A stretch of 58,663 nucleotides of DNA, taken from the NCBI RefSeq assembly GCF_018613855.1, contig NZ_JAGGPK010000061.1:1-58663 (forward strand). Reading direction: 5' to 3'. The stretch is from Arthrobacter sp. ISL-30 (GTDB lineage Bacteria > Actinomycetota > Actinomycetes > Actinomycetales > Micrococcaceae). The notes below the pieces were generated by a model. It worked only from the letters and a program-made list of their open reading frames with translations. It was not told where the DNA came from and ran no database searches. Position 1 is the first letter of the stretch. Every line of letters starts with the position of its first letter. The position numbers and the translations under genes are program-made. Below are positions 34,153 through 42,658 of this stretch, one piece after another.

Positions 34153-34911
34153 ATGCAGCTGGAAGGCAAGATCGCCTTGATTACCGGAGGGGGACAAGGA
34201 ATAGGCCGCGGAATCGTCGACCGCTACTTGAAGGAAGGAGCGCAGCTGGCGATAGTCCAACAGCGACCCCTGGAGCCTGCACTGGAGAAGCATCCAAGCG
34301 TTCTCGGCATCCTGGCCGACATGAGCGTCGTGTCAGCAGCCTCCGAGGTTATCGGGCGCACGTCCGAGCAGTTTGGTGGCATCGACATCGTTGTCAACAA
34401 CGCCGGCATCATGTTTGAACGCAGCGTCTCTGAGATCCGGCCAGACGAATGGGACCAGATGATGGCTCTTAATTTGCGGGCACCACTGTTCCTGACGCAG
34501 GCGGCAGTGCCGCACCTCCGGCAGCGTGGCGGGGGAACCATCATCAACATAGGCTCCATCGAAGGGCTCGCAGCCAATCCCAACCATGCCGTCTACTGCG
34601 CCTCCAAAGCGGGTATCCACGGCATGACGCGCGCCATGGCGGTCGACCTCGGCGAGGACAACATCCGATGCAATGCCATTGCTCCCGGATGGATCGCATC
34701 CGAACTGAGCGAGAACTATCTGGCTTCCCGGCCTGATGCGACCGGTGCCCGCGAGGCCCTGGACCGCCTGCACCCTGTCGGACGTGTAGGACGGCCGGCC
34801 GACGTCGGCGATCTTGCCGTCTTTCTGGCAAGTGACAGATCAGGCTTCCTTACCGGGGAGATCATAGTGCTCGACGGCGGCAGAACAGCAAGGCTGCCCC
34901 TGCCCTTCTGA
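34153..34911 (+). CDS. Short-chain dehydrogenase/reductase
   Basis: A 252-residue classical SDR: cofactor motif TGGGQGIG (11-18), NNAG, catalytic Ser in INIGSIEG and the YCASK (Y-x-x-x-K) active site. It ends with the IIVLDGG typical of the FabG-like subgroup. AAGGAAGGAA precedes the ATG. NAD(P) preference and substrate are not readable. Its position between the two catabolic modules suggests oxidation or reduction of an alcohol or keto intermediate of the same pathway. Confidence 0.88.
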   Translation: MQLEGKIALITGGGQGIGRGIVDRYLKEGAQLAIVQQRPLEPALEKHPSVLGILADMSVVSAASEVIGRTSEQFGGIDIVVNNAGIMFERSVSEIRPDEWDQMMALNLRAPLFLTQAAVPHLRQRGGGTIINIGSIEGLAANPNHAVYCASKAGIHGMTRAMAVDLGEDNIRCNAIAPGWIASELSENYLASRPDATGAREALDRLHPVGRVGRPADVGDLAVFLASDRSGFLTGEIIVLDGGRTARLPLPF

Positions 34912-35002
34912 TGGACCTTTACCCTCCAAGGGAGCGTACAACGTGCAGCTTGGGGCAATTCTCGACGGCCTTGCCAAGCTAACGCAGACAGGCACTCCAG
35001 CT

Positions 35003-35209
35003 TCAATCTCCACTGCCGGCAGTCTTGATGACAAAGGGTTTGTCGGCCCTGCAGACCATGACTCGTCCAAGCCCTTCATCCTGCATCACCCAGAAGACGC
35101 TACGGTCTACGGCAATCATGTCTATTCGCCCGGAGATTGCGCTACCGTCGCTGCGAATCACTCGGACGGCGTCGCGGCGGGAGAGCCTGGACCAGTCCGG
35201 GACCGGCAT
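35003..35209 (-). CDS. Small hypothetical protein
   Basis: A 68-residue minus-strand frame with coherent composition: LSRRDAVRVIRSDGSAISGR, then IDMIAVDRSVFWVMQDEGLG and RVMVCRADKPFVI. It reads as a small SH3-like beta-barrel and resembles uncharacterised actinobacterial proteins. No good ribosome binding site precedes the ATG, so the start is uncertain. It is divergent from the operator cluster at 35315-35453. Confidence 0.45.
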   Translation of the reverse strand: MPVPDWSRLSRRDAVRVIRSDGSAISGRIDMIAVDRSVFWVMQDEGLGRVMVCRADKPFVIKTAGSGD

Positions 35210-35314
35210 CGCAGGTAATGAAGGAAACCTTCGGGTTGTGGATTTGGAGTTGTGTGAGCATTCTCTTTGGCTCCGGGGATATTTGGCTGACCAGCTTGAT
35301 GCTGGACATTGTAC

Positions 35315-35329
35315 GTTCACCTCATGGAC
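35315..35329. promoter_or_regulatory. GTTCA-N5-TGGAC operator-like site (first of a cluster)
   Basis: GTTCA-CCTCA-TGGAC, one mismatch in the second arm. A weaker GTTCA-ATTTA-TGGGC follows at 35335. Two or three such sites precede the small ORF at 35563. Confidence 0.45.
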
Positions 35330-35438
35330 GTCACGTTCAATTTATGGGCATGCGTCAAGGCCTCCGCAACGTAAGACCCTGGCGCGAAGAGGCAATGGAA
35401 CTTGCAAATAAGAGTGAGTCGCGCCACAATGGAGTCAC

Positions 35439-35453
35439 GTTCAAAGAGCGAAC
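35439..35453. promoter_or_regulatory. GTTCA-N5-CGAAC operator
   Basis: GTTCA-AAGAG-CGAAC inside ACGTTCA...CGAACG, 110 bp before the small CxPW ORF at 35563. It belongs to the island-wide dyad family. Confidence 0.5.
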
Positions 35454-35562
35454 GCCGCGTTCATATCGTGACTTCCCAATGTTGGCGAACCAACGTCGGC
35501 TCCCCGACACCAAGAAGCTTCCACCCCCGGACCCCGTCCACGCCCAGTTAGTGAGGGACCCC

Positions 35563-35727
35563 ATGATCACCGTAAAGCGCATGCTCGCCAGCGTCTTCGA
35601 ACGCTTCCCCCAACCTGCTCCTGCCAACCATCATGAGCTGAATGCCGCCGCTCATCAGGTCTCCAGCTCCGGCGTCATGACCTGCATCCCGTGGGCCGGG
35701 CTGTACTTCGAAAGCCCAGGCGCCTAG
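35563..35727 (+). CDS. Small protein with C-terminal CxPWxGLYxE motif
   Basis: The ATG at 35563 follows GAGGG at good spacing and gives 54 residues. A basic, helical N-terminus (ITVKRMLASVFERF) is followed by a Pro/Asn/His-rich linker and the tail MTCIPWAGLYFESPGA. The tail shares C-x-P-W-x-G-L-Y-x-E with the 84-residue protein at 20705-20959. Both genes have operator-like dyads in front. The short length, the conserved C-terminal core and the variable N-terminus are reminiscent of precursor peptides, but no maturation enzyme is recognised nearby. Confidence 0.5.
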   Translation: MITVKRMLASVFERFPQPAPANHHELNAAAHQVSSSGVMTCIPWAGLYFESPGA

Positions 35728-35815
35728 GGCCTGCCCGCCTGGGAGCACTGGAAATCCAGGCCGCCGCTGGAAGGGCCTGCCCTGCGGCAGTTGAGAAACC
35801 TCAAAGGTGAAAGAT

Positions 35816-36055
35816 ATGACGCACTGGCGCCAAAAGCCCAAGCCAAAACCCTCAAGACCAGTCGCTGACATCCTCCGCGAACGAAATGAACGAAGGACAA
35901 AGGTCCTGATTGCCTGCATCACCGAGATGAGCAACAAGCAGGGCCCAGACGCTGTAACCCATAGCCTGATCGCCGAACGAACCGGACTCCCCGTGCAATA
36001 CGTGCGCTGGAAATACCCTTCCCGGGAAAACCTCATCGCCATGGCTGATGCCTAA
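35816..36055 (+). CDS. Stand-alone TetR-type helix-turn-helix protein
   Basis: The ATG at 35816 follows AAAGGTGA and gives 79 residues. After a basic start (HWRQKPKPKPSRP) comes a complete TetR-like DNA-binding domain: ILRERNERRTKVLIACITEM, HSLIAERTGLPVQYVRWKYP and SRENLIAMADA. It ends where normal TetR proteins continue with a ligand-binding domain of about 120 residues. The stop is clean and no C-terminal half follows, so it is either a genuine mini-regulator or a truncated gene. It is convergent with the IclR gene at 36120. Confidence 0.65.
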   Translation: MTHWRQKPKPKPSRPVADILRERNERRTKVLIACITEMSNKQGPDAVTHSLIAERTGLPVQYVRWKYPSRENLIAMADA

Positions 36056-36119
36056 CCTTCGGCGACACCGGCTCACACGATTTCCGCTCCGGACAAAGGC
36101 CCGGCTGCCGGAGCCTAGG

Positions 36120-36938
36120 CTAGGCCAGAGCTTTCGCGACCTCGTCTGCAGCCTGGCGCAGCTGATCGATCGTACTGGGCAACCGCTCTGACTTGAGCCG
36201 CTGGACGGGTCCTTGGACTGCCAGAACCCCGACCAGAACGCCCGCGCCGTCGCGGACCGGACACGCAACCGCGTAGAGGCCCTCTTCCAGTTCATCGTCA
36301 AGGATTGCGTAGCCCTGCTCCCGGATCTGGCGCAGCTCCTTCAGGAGGGCGTCCCTGCTGGTGATGGTCTGAGCGGTGTACGACTCCAGCTTCTTAGGCA
36401 GCAGTTCAGAGATCTTGTCATCGCTCAACTCGGAGAGAAGGAGCTTTCCGGTGGCGCTGGCATGCACCGGATAGGTTCCACCGACGTAGAGGTGGGAAGC
36501 ATTCAGGTAACGCGAGGCCGAGGCTTCGGCGATCACGTCGTAGGACGTTTCGCCTCGCATGATGGCGAAGCTAAGCGTCTCGTTGAGCTTGCCCGCATAT
36601 TCGTCCAGGACCGGCTGGATCCTGGCAACGGCCCCGGTAAAGGGGTCAGCCAGCCGGCCCAGTCGCGCCATCTGCCATCCGAGCATGTAGCGGTTGTCCA
36701 CGCGGTCTACAAAGCCCGTCTGTTCCAAACTGAGGAGCAGGCGAAAGGCTGTGGGACGCGTCATCTTCACGGCTTGGGCTATTTCGGTGACCGTGATTCC
36801 GTGCCGATGACGGCCAAGTTCGCGGAGCAACACTGTGGCCTTGACGACCGACTTGTTTGTCAGGTCAATGGACTCTTCGGAAGCTGACGCATCGCCCTCT
36901 GATAGATCCACCGCTACTGCGTTTTGTCCCTCTGCCAT
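36120..36938 (-). CDS. IclR-family regulator, copy 2
   Basis: A 272-residue IclR protein: acidic N-terminal extension, winged helix (HGITVTEIAQAVKMTRPTAF, RLLLSLEQTGFVDRVDNRYM) and effector domain (SATGKLLLSELSDDKISELL, GYAILDDELEEGLYAVACPV). It resembles copy 1 (26661-27464) throughout, including the DNRYxLGW segment. It lies between the two modules, next to the MFS gene, and is a candidate for the regulator of the plus-strand module. Confidence 0.88.
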   Translation of the reverse strand: MAEGQNAVAVDLSEGDASASEESIDLTNKSVVKATVLLRELGRHRHGITVTEIAQAVKMTRPTAFRLLLSLEQTGFVDRVDNRYMLGWQMARLGRLADPFTGAVARIQPVLDEYAGKLNETLSFAIMRGETSYDVIAEASASRYLNASHLYVGGTYPVHASATGKLLLSELSDDKISELLPKKLESYTAQTITSRDALLKELRQIREQGYAILDDELEEGLYAVACPVRDGAGVLVGVLAVQGPVQRLKSERLPSTIDQLRQAADEVAKALA

Positions 36939-37062
36939 TTCCGCCGCTCCCGGTTCGCGTCCGTCCGCTCAAGGCTGGGGTGGCCTTGACTTTGATGTCG
37001 ACTTCCATCCTAGGCCCTTTCAAGTACCGAACGAGGCGTTCACCCTCGTCTTGCGCGAAACG

Positions 37063-37106
37063 GAAAGGCACCCTCCCCGGCGCAAGCCTGGGAAGGTGCC
37101 CTTCCG
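37063..37106 (-). terminator. Terminator hairpin after the MFS gene
   Basis: AAGGCACCCTCCC and GGGAAGGTGCCCTT form a long stem with one mismatch between the MFS stop (37121) and the IclR start (36938). Read on the minus strand it is followed by TTTCC, fitting an intrinsic terminator of the MFS transcript. Confidence 0.6.
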
Positions 37107-37120
37107 TCCCACTGGCCGAA

Positions 37121-38497
37121 TCAGGCCTTGTGGGAATGATGAGCCTCCTTGGCCCCGAGCAGCGCTGATGTTTCGCCCAGGCTGAGTCCCTTGGTTTCGG
37201 GGGCGAGGTAGTGGGAGACGACAGCGCCGACGACGCAGATGCCGGCGGCGATCAGCATGGTGGCACCTATGCCCAGACCACTGACGGACAGCGGGAGGAT
37301 GAAGGTTCCTGCTGCGGCACCGATGCGCGACATGGCCGTTGCGAAGCCAACGCCGGCGCCGCGGATTTCGGTGGGGAAGACTTCACCGGGATAGACGCCG
37401 GTCAGTGACGTGGAGAGGGCGTTCGCGAACGAGAAGATCACGAAGCAAGCCAGGATGATGATCGGCGAGACGTGGGAGAACAGGCCAATGATGATCAGGG
37501 CGGCCGCCCCGGTCCACATCGGAGGGATGGCTAGCTTGCGGCGTCCAACGCTATCTATGAGGTACATGGCGGCAATCGCCCCGGCCACGACCACGCCGTT
37601 GAGCAGCAGCGCGCCGCTCAGGCCGTCTTCAACACCCAGGCTTTCGAGCACGATCGGAGCGAAGGTGGCGATGGCGAAGTACGGGGTGACGTTGCAAACC
37701 CAATACACGGAGACAAAGATCGTCGCGTTGCGGTACCTGGGCGAGAACAGCCGGAGGAAACTGGTTGATTCGCGCTTTTCCTCCGCCATATCCCGGACGT
37801 CGGCATCCTCCATGTACTCATTGGCGATGGCCAGGCCTTCCTCTAGTCGTCCCTTGCTGATAAGCCAGCGCGGCGACTCGGGGGTACCCAGGCGAAGCAG
37901 GAAGACGATGAGGGACGGGATGGTGCTCATGCCCAGGATGATGCGCCAGTCAGCGTCAATTGCCGACGACATGAAGTATCCAAGCGCATAGGCGCCAAGG
38001 TAGCCGACATACCAGGCGACTTCCTGGAAGGCCAGGAGCTTGCCCCGGAGGCGGGCCGGTGAGAATTCGGCCAGAAGGGGCCAGCCGATCGCGTAATCGG
38101 CACCGATGGCCATGCCCATGACCAGGCGGATCACGAACAGCTGCCACGCATCAGCGACGAAGAACTGGGCTGCCGAGCCGAGCAGGAAGATGGCAAGGTC
38201 GACGATGAACATCGGCTTGCGTCCGATCTTGTCGGCCAGGTAGCCACCGATTGGCCCGCCAAAGAAAATACCGATCAACGCCGAGGCACCAATCAATCCC
38301 TGCCAGGTCAAGGACAGGTCAAGGTCAGCGGTCAGAGCCGGCATGACCAGGCCGATGCCCCCAAGGATAAAGCCGTCAATAAACATTCCTCCGGCGATAA
38401 CTGCGCTGAGCTTCATGAGGAACCGGTGCTTGCGCGGATCCTGCCCGGCAGGCGACTTCAATGACGGTGCGGAGACCGGCGTTAAGGATGAATTCAC
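37121..38497 (-). CDS. MFS transporter (sugar/aromatic-acid porter type)
   Basis: A 458-residue, 12-segment major facilitator. The GTG start follows AAGGAAG. Family signatures are GGYLADKIGRKPMF in the loop between helices 2 and 3, GTPESPRWLISKGR after helix 6 and LYLIDSVGRRKL-like MYLIDSVGRRKLAI in the second half. The layout matches metabolite:H+ porters that import organic acids or sugars. It is divergent from the LLM monooxygenase gene at 38797, with two operator dyads between, so it is probably the uptake system for the plus-strand module. Confidence 0.88.
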   Translation of the reverse strand: MNSSLTPVSAPSLKSPAGQDPRKHRFLMKLSAVIAGGMFIDGFILGGIGLVMPALTADLDLSLTWQGLIGASALIGIFFGGPIGGYLADKIGRKPMFIVDLAIFLLGSAAQFFVADAWQLFVIRLVMGMAIGADYAIGWPLLAEFSPARLRGKLLAFQEVAWYVGYLGAYALGYFMSSAIDADWRIILGMSTIPSLIVFLLRLGTPESPRWLISKGRLEEGLAIANEYMEDADVRDMAEEKRESTSFLRLFSPRYRNATIFVSVYWVCNVTPYFAIATFAPIVLESLGVEDGLSGALLLNGVVVAGAIAAMYLIDSVGRRKLAIPPMWTGAAALIIIGLFSHVSPIIILACFVIFSFANALSTSLTGVYPGEVFPTEIRGAGVGFATAMSRIGAAAGTFILPLSVSGLGIGATMLIAAGICVVGAVVSHYLAPETKGLSLGETSALLGAKEAHHSHKA

Positions 38498-38593
38498 GAT
38501 GGACTTCCTTGTTCTCGTGCTTTTTGAACGATGGAGAGGGGCCGGCGGTTAGTCGCACGGCAGGGATACAGGGCCGCAGTTTCTACGCCCAAC

Positions 38594-38608
38594 GTTCATA
38601 AATCGAAC
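38594..38608. promoter_or_regulatory. GTTCA-N5-CGAAC operator, MFS side
   Basis: GTTCA-TAAAT-CGAAC within AACGTTCA...CGAACGT, about 97 bp before the MFS GTG start. Confidence 0.65.
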
Positions 38609-38725
38609 GTCGTGATCAGAAATATGGCACGCATCACAAGAAGGTGTCAATACGGCCAAGCAACATTTCCCTCAATGCAGTCCCTCTTGACAGTGAGGTA
38701 TGCAACAAACTAAATTGAACGCAGT

Positions 38726-38740
38726 GTTCAGAAGCTGAAC
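38726..38740. promoter_or_regulatory. GTTCA-N5-TGAAC operator, monooxygenase side
   Basis: GTTCA-GAAGC-TGAAC, 56 bp before the ATG of the LLM monooxygenase gene. A further TGAACG half-site lies 5 bp upstream of it. Confidence 0.65.
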
Positions 38741-38796
38741 GTTTGAAGCAGATGTTGTCGCACTGTCCGGCACGAGTTCAAGGAAGCACCGCCGCC

Positions 38797-40197
38797 ATGA
38801 AAAATGCACCGCTGAGCCTTTTCGCCTTCGATGTCTTTGCCCCCGCGCACCTGACATCCGGGTCCTGGCGCAACGAAAGGGACCAAGGCCACCGCTACAC
38901 GGATCTCCAATACTGGACCGGCGTCGCACAGATGCTCGAGAGGGCCGGATTCGACGGCATCTTCTTTGCGGACAACCTGGGTTACCACGATGTGTTCCGC
39001 GGGAACGGGGATGCTGCGCTGCGCGATGCGGCGCAGTTCCCGATCAACGATCCGACGGTGCTGATCAGCGGCATGGCCGCCGTGACGAAGCACCTCACCT
39101 TCGGCGTAACCTGCTCCGCAACCTACGAGCCGCCCTATCTGTTGGCCCGCAAGTTCAGCTCCCTGGACCACCTCACCTCCGGCCGCGTCGGCTGGAACAT
39201 CGTGACATCCTATTCCGAGGCCGCCGCCCGGAACCTCGGCAAGGAGCAGCAGCTCACCCCCGCAGAGCGCTACGACATGGCCGACGAGTACATGGACGTC
39301 GTCTACAAGCTCTGGGAAGGCTCCTTCGAAGAGGACGCCGTGGTCCGGAACGCTGAATCGGCAACGTACATCGACCCCCAAAAGGTGCATCCGATCAACC
39401 ATTCCGGCCAGCACTTCAGCGTGCCCGGCTTCCACCTGTGCGAGCCCTCCCCGCAGCGCACCCCCGTGCTGTTCCAGGCAGGCTCCTCCTCCAGGGGCAT
39501 GGAATTCGGCGGCAAGCATGCTGAGGCCGTCTTCATCCAGAGCACCTCCGTGGAGGGTGCCAAGCGCACAGTGGGCAAGCTCCGCCAAGCAGTAGCAGAT
39601 GCCGGCCGAGATCCCCGGGACGTCAAGGTGGTCATCCTGCTCACCGTGGTGGTTGCACCCACCGATGAAGAAGCCCAGGCAAAGTATCGGAAGGCCGTGG
39701 AGAACGCGCCGATCAATGGAATCCTGGCACGCTTCAGCGGCTGGACCGGCATCGATATGTCGGAGTACGACCTGGATACCCCGTTGCGGTCCGTCGGAAC
39801 GAAGGCGGGACAATCCATGGTTGACATGTTCTCCAAGGCCGACCCGGACCGGGATTGGACACCGCGACAGATCGCGGTATTCCTTGCCGTCGGCGGCACC
39901 GGCTCCACGATCGTAGGTTCCCCGGCAACGGTCGCGGCTGAACTGCGCCGCTGGCGCGACGAGGCCGACATCGACGGCATCAACCTCAGCTACACCACCA
40001 AGCCGGGTGGCTGGGAAGACTTCATCGAACTTGCGCTGCCGCAACTGCGCGCCCAGGGCCTGGTCTCCCCGGCCCGCACCGAGGATCAGGAACCGGTGAC
40101 CTTGCGCGAAAAGCTCTTCCCCGGCCACAGGTACACCCTGGACGGCCACCCCGCCACCGGACACCGCGCCAGGCATCTCACTGAAGCCACCCGCTAA
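38797..40197 (+). CDS. LLM-class FMN-dependent monooxygenase, copy 2
   Basis: The ATG at 38797 starts at the family's usual N-terminus (APLSLFAFDVFAPAHLTSGS) and gives 466 residues; AAGGAAG lies about 10 nt upstream. Motifs of the NtaA/SnaA group follow (RAGFDGIFFADNLGYHDVFR, SSLDHLTSGRVGWNIVTSY, EPSPQRTPVLFQAGSSSRGM). It is similar over its full length to copy 1 (32155-33537). It is the first gene of the plus-strand operon. Two flavin reductases encoded downstream could supply FMNH2. It is probably the entry or second oxygenation step; the substrate is unknown. Confidence 0.88.
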   Translation: MKNAPLSLFAFDVFAPAHLTSGSWRNERDQGHRYTDLQYWTGVAQMLERAGFDGIFFADNLGYHDVFRGNGDAALRDAAQFPINDPTVLISGMAAVTKHLTFGVTCSATYEPPYLLARKFSSLDHLTSGRVGWNIVTSYSEAAARNLGKEQQLTPAERYDMADEYMDVVYKLWEGSFEEDAVVRNAESATYIDPQKVHPINHSGQHFSVPGFHLCEPSPQRTPVLFQAGSSSRGMEFGGKHAEAVFIQSTSVEGAKRTVGKLRQAVADAGRDPRDVKVVILLTVVVAPTDEEAQAKYRKAVENAPINGILARFSGWTGIDMSEYDLDTPLRSVGTKAGQSMVDMFSKADPDRDWTPRQIAVFLAVGGTGSTIVGSPATVAAELRRWRDEADIDGINLSYTTKPGGWEDFIELALPQLRAQGLVSPARTEDQEPVTLREKLFPGHRYTLDGHPATGHRARHLTEATR

Positions 40198-40234
40198 GCG
40201 TCCTGGCCACAACAGATACATCACGGAGACAAAC

Positions 40235-41554
40235 ATGACTGAACAGACCGACGTAGTTGTCATCGGTGCCGGTCTTGCCGGCCTCATCACCGCGCGTGAG
40301 CTGGGCAACCGCGGCCACAATGTGGTTGTCCTGGAAGCCCGCGATCGTCTTGGCGGCCGCTTGTGGACCGATCGCCGCCTGGGCCAGAACCTGGAGATCG
40401 GCGGCAACTGGCTGCACTGGACCCAGCCTCATGTGTGGGCCGAGGTCACCCGCTACGGTCTTGAGGTCTCCCGCGGTCCCCGCTCGGAGGAAACGTTCTG
40501 GCTCGCCGGCGATGAAGTGCGCCGCGGAACGCTGGAAGACTTCATGGGGCTGATCGATCCCGGCATGACCCGGCTGTTGGAAGACACGATGAAGTGGCTT
40601 CCCCGGCCGGATGCCCCGCTGAGGGTGGAGAACCTGGCCGAGGTCGATCAGTATAACTTGCAGGAAATGCTGGACAAGCTGGACCTCTCCGAGGACGAGC
40701 GGAACGCGAACGAGGCCGCCTGGGTGGGCCACTTCAACGCGCCCCTGGACCAGTGCGCCTATGTCAACGCCCTGCGCTGGACCGCCGGGGCATCCGGCCA
40801 CTGGCACCTGATGCACGAGGCCTCGGCGATCTTCCGTCTAAAGAACGGCAACGACACACTGCCCAAGGCGATCGCCGAGGACACCGACGCTGACATCCGC
40901 CTCAACGCCCCGGTGACCGCAGTCCGCCACAACAGCGACGGCGCCACCATCCGCTACGGCGACGGCCAGGAAATCCACGCCAAGAAGGTCGTCATCACCC
41001 TGCCGCAGAACATTCTGCGCAAGCTCGATGTCCAGCCCGCCCTGTCTGACGGCAAGCTCGCCGCCAGCCGGGAAAAGACCGCGTCCCAGGGCGTGAAGGC
41101 CTGGATCCGGGTCCAGGGACCCATCAAGCCGTTCTTCGCCTATTCCGCCCAGGACAAGCCGCTGTCCGTGATCCGCACCGAATTCATCGGAGAAGATGAC
41201 GCCGTACTGGTCGGCTTCGGTGCCGACGCGAACCGCATCGACGTCACCGACATCGAACAGGTCCAGGAAGCCATCAAGGTATGGCGCGACGACCTGGAAG
41301 TCCTCGAAGTCGCCGGCCACCACTGGATGTCCGATCCATACGCCGAGGAAACCTGGCAGATCCAGCGTCCCGGCCAGCTCACCAAGTACCACCGGGACCA
41401 GCAGGCCAGCGAAGGCGCGCTGCATTTCGCCAGCAGCGACATCGCTAACATCTGGGCCGGCTTCTTCGACGGCGCCATCGAAAGCGGCCTGCGCGCCGGC
41501 CGCAACGTCCATTCGGAACTGAACAACCTTACAGAACTGAAGGAACAGCCATGA
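40235..41554 (+). CDS. Flavin-containing amine oxidase
   Basis: A 439-residue FAD protein of the monoamine-oxidase type: dinucleotide site VVVIGAGLAGLITARELGNR, VVLEARDRLGGRLWTD (RxGGR motif) and a C-terminal FAD-binding segment (IWAGFFDGAIESGLRAGRNV). Bacterial relatives oxidise secondary or N-methyl amines, for example in nicotine breakdown. It lies 37 bp after the LLM gene and overlaps the next flavin reductase gene by 4 bp. It has no counterpart in the minus-strand module. Oxidation of a C-N bond of a nitrogenous intermediate is a reasonable inference. Confidence 0.85.
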   Translation: MTEQTDVVVIGAGLAGLITARELGNRGHNVVVLEARDRLGGRLWTDRRLGQNLEIGGNWLHWTQPHVWAEVTRYGLEVSRGPRSEETFWLAGDEVRRGTLEDFMGLIDPGMTRLLEDTMKWLPRPDAPLRVENLAEVDQYNLQEMLDKLDLSEDERNANEAAWVGHFNAPLDQCAYVNALRWTAGASGHWHLMHEASAIFRLKNGNDTLPKAIAEDTDADIRLNAPVTAVRHNSDGATIRYGDGQEIHAKKVVITLPQNILRKLDVQPALSDGKLAASREKTASQGVKAWIRVQGPIKPFFAYSAQDKPLSVIRTEFIGEDDAVLVGFGADANRIDVTDIEQVQEAIKVWRDDLEVLEVAGHHWMSDPYAEETWQIQRPGQLTKYHRDQQASEGALHFASSDIANIWAGFFDGAIESGLRAGRNVHSELNNLTELKEQP

Positions 41555-42060
41555 GCGCCCCCGCCATTGCAGCCCGGCACATCAGCCCGGAAACATACCG
41601 TGCCGTCATGCGGCACCTACCCACCGGCGTCGCGGCCGTCTGCTCCACCGACCCAGTCAGCGGTACCCAGAACGGCATGATCGTAGGAACGTTCGCCTCG
41701 CTGTCCATGGAGCCTGCACTGGTGACCTTCAGCGTGATGCACTCGTCCACAAGCTGGCCGAGAATCGCGGAGGCAGGCGTGTTCAGCATCAGCCTCCTCG
41801 CCCAAGAGCAGCAACCAGTCTGCCGCGCACTCTCGGCGAAGGGTGAGGACAAACTCGACGCAGTGAACTGGTCCGAATCGGTCTGGGGCACCCCGCACAT
41901 TCACGGATCACTGGCCTGGTTCGATTGCCGTGTTGAACAGCAGTTCACGGCCGGGGACCACATCGTCGTCATTGCCAGCGTGCTGGACATGACATCCGGT
42001 GAGGGCACTCCCCTCATCTTCCACGGCGGCCGCTTCGGAAGCTTCCGCGAAGCCGCCTGA
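41551..42060 (+). CDS. Flavin reductase family protein, first
   Basis: A 169-residue split-barrel flavin reductase (RHLPTGVAAVCSTDP, VGTFASLSMEPALVTFSVMH, SSTSWPRIAEAGVFSISLL, GTPLIFHGGRFGSF). Its ATG overlaps the amine oxidase stop by 4 bp. It is more diverged from the fusion protein at 31182 than the second reductase is, so the two may serve different partners or one may oxidise a substrate. It is cytosolic and expected to use NAD(P)H and FMN. Confidence 0.85.
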   Translation: MSAPAIAARHISPETYRAVMRHLPTGVAAVCSTDPVSGTQNGMIVGTFASLSMEPALVTFSVMHSSTSWPRIAEAGVFSISLLAQEQQPVCRALSAKGEDKLDAVNWSESVWGTPHIHGSLAWFDCRVEQQFTAGDHIVVIASVLDMTSGEGTPLIFHGGRFGSFREAA

Positions 42061-42103
42061 GCCGAAGCTCCTGACCTAAACCTCCTGATCAAGGAAGATC
42101 GAT

Positions 42104-42658
42104 ATGGATATCACCCCCGCCACCTCTCCCGTGGCCGAGATTACACCTGCCTACTACCGCCAGATCCTGGGCAAGCTGCCCACTGGCGTTACCGCCATAA
42201 CCGGCGTCAACGACGACGACGAGAAACTCGGACTGATCGTCGGGACCTTCCAGTCCCTGTCACTGGAGCCGCCCCTGGTGATGTTCTGCGTCGATAAGTC
42301 ATCCTCCACCTGGCCGAAACTGCGCAAGCTCCAGAACTTCACGGCGAACATCCTCTCCGACGACCAGCTCAACGTTTGCCGCTCCCTGTCCCGGAAGGGA
42401 CCCAGGAAATTCGATGACCTGCCCTGCACCATCGGCCCCCTCGGCACACCGCACCTGGACAGCGCGACCGCCTACATCGACTGCGTGGTCACCGCCGAAG
42501 TTGTGGTGGGCGATCACTACATGGTGGTCGGAGCCGTGACAAACATGGAAGAAGGCACCGGCGACGCCCTGCTCTTCAGGGGCGGCAAGTTCGGCCAGTA
42601 CCAGCCCATCGAAATCCCCGCCCCCACCGAAACAGCAGCAGCAAGGAGCGCATCATGA
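42104..42658 (+). CDS. Flavin reductase family protein, second
   Basis: A 184-residue flavin reductase closely resembling the N-terminal half of the fusion protein at 31182-32144 (LGKLPTGVTAITGV, IVGTFQSLSLEPPLVMFCVD, KSSSTWPKLRKLQNFTANIL, GDALLFRGGKFGQY). Its stop overlaps the ATG of the SnoaL-like gene by 4 bp. In the minus-strand module the same two parts are one polypeptide. It probably supplies FMNH2 to the LLM monooxygenase of this operon. Confidence 0.87.
   Translation: MDITPATSPVAEITPAYYRQILGKLPTGVTAITGVNDDDEKLGLIVGTFQSLSLEPPLVMFCVDKSSSTWPKLRKLQNFTANILSDDQLNVCRSLSRKGPRKFDDLPCTIGPLGTPHLDSATAYIDCVVTAEVVVGDHYMVVGAVTNMEEGTGDALLFRGGKFGQYQPIEIPAPTETAAARSAS

Larger units (their letters stand above)
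38498..38796. other. Divergent control region between the two modules
   Basis: A 299-bp intergenic region between the MFS gene (minus) and the plus-strand catabolic operon. It carries two GTTCA-N5-TGAAC-type dyads, at 38594-38608 and 38726-38740, each nearer to one of the two starts, and no coding sequence. Confidence 0.6.

Noticed and set aside
38728..40407. Long 559-residue minus-strand open frame
   Set aside because: It lies entirely opposite the LLM monooxygenase gene, whose protein is clearly conserved; it is a GC-driven antisense frame.
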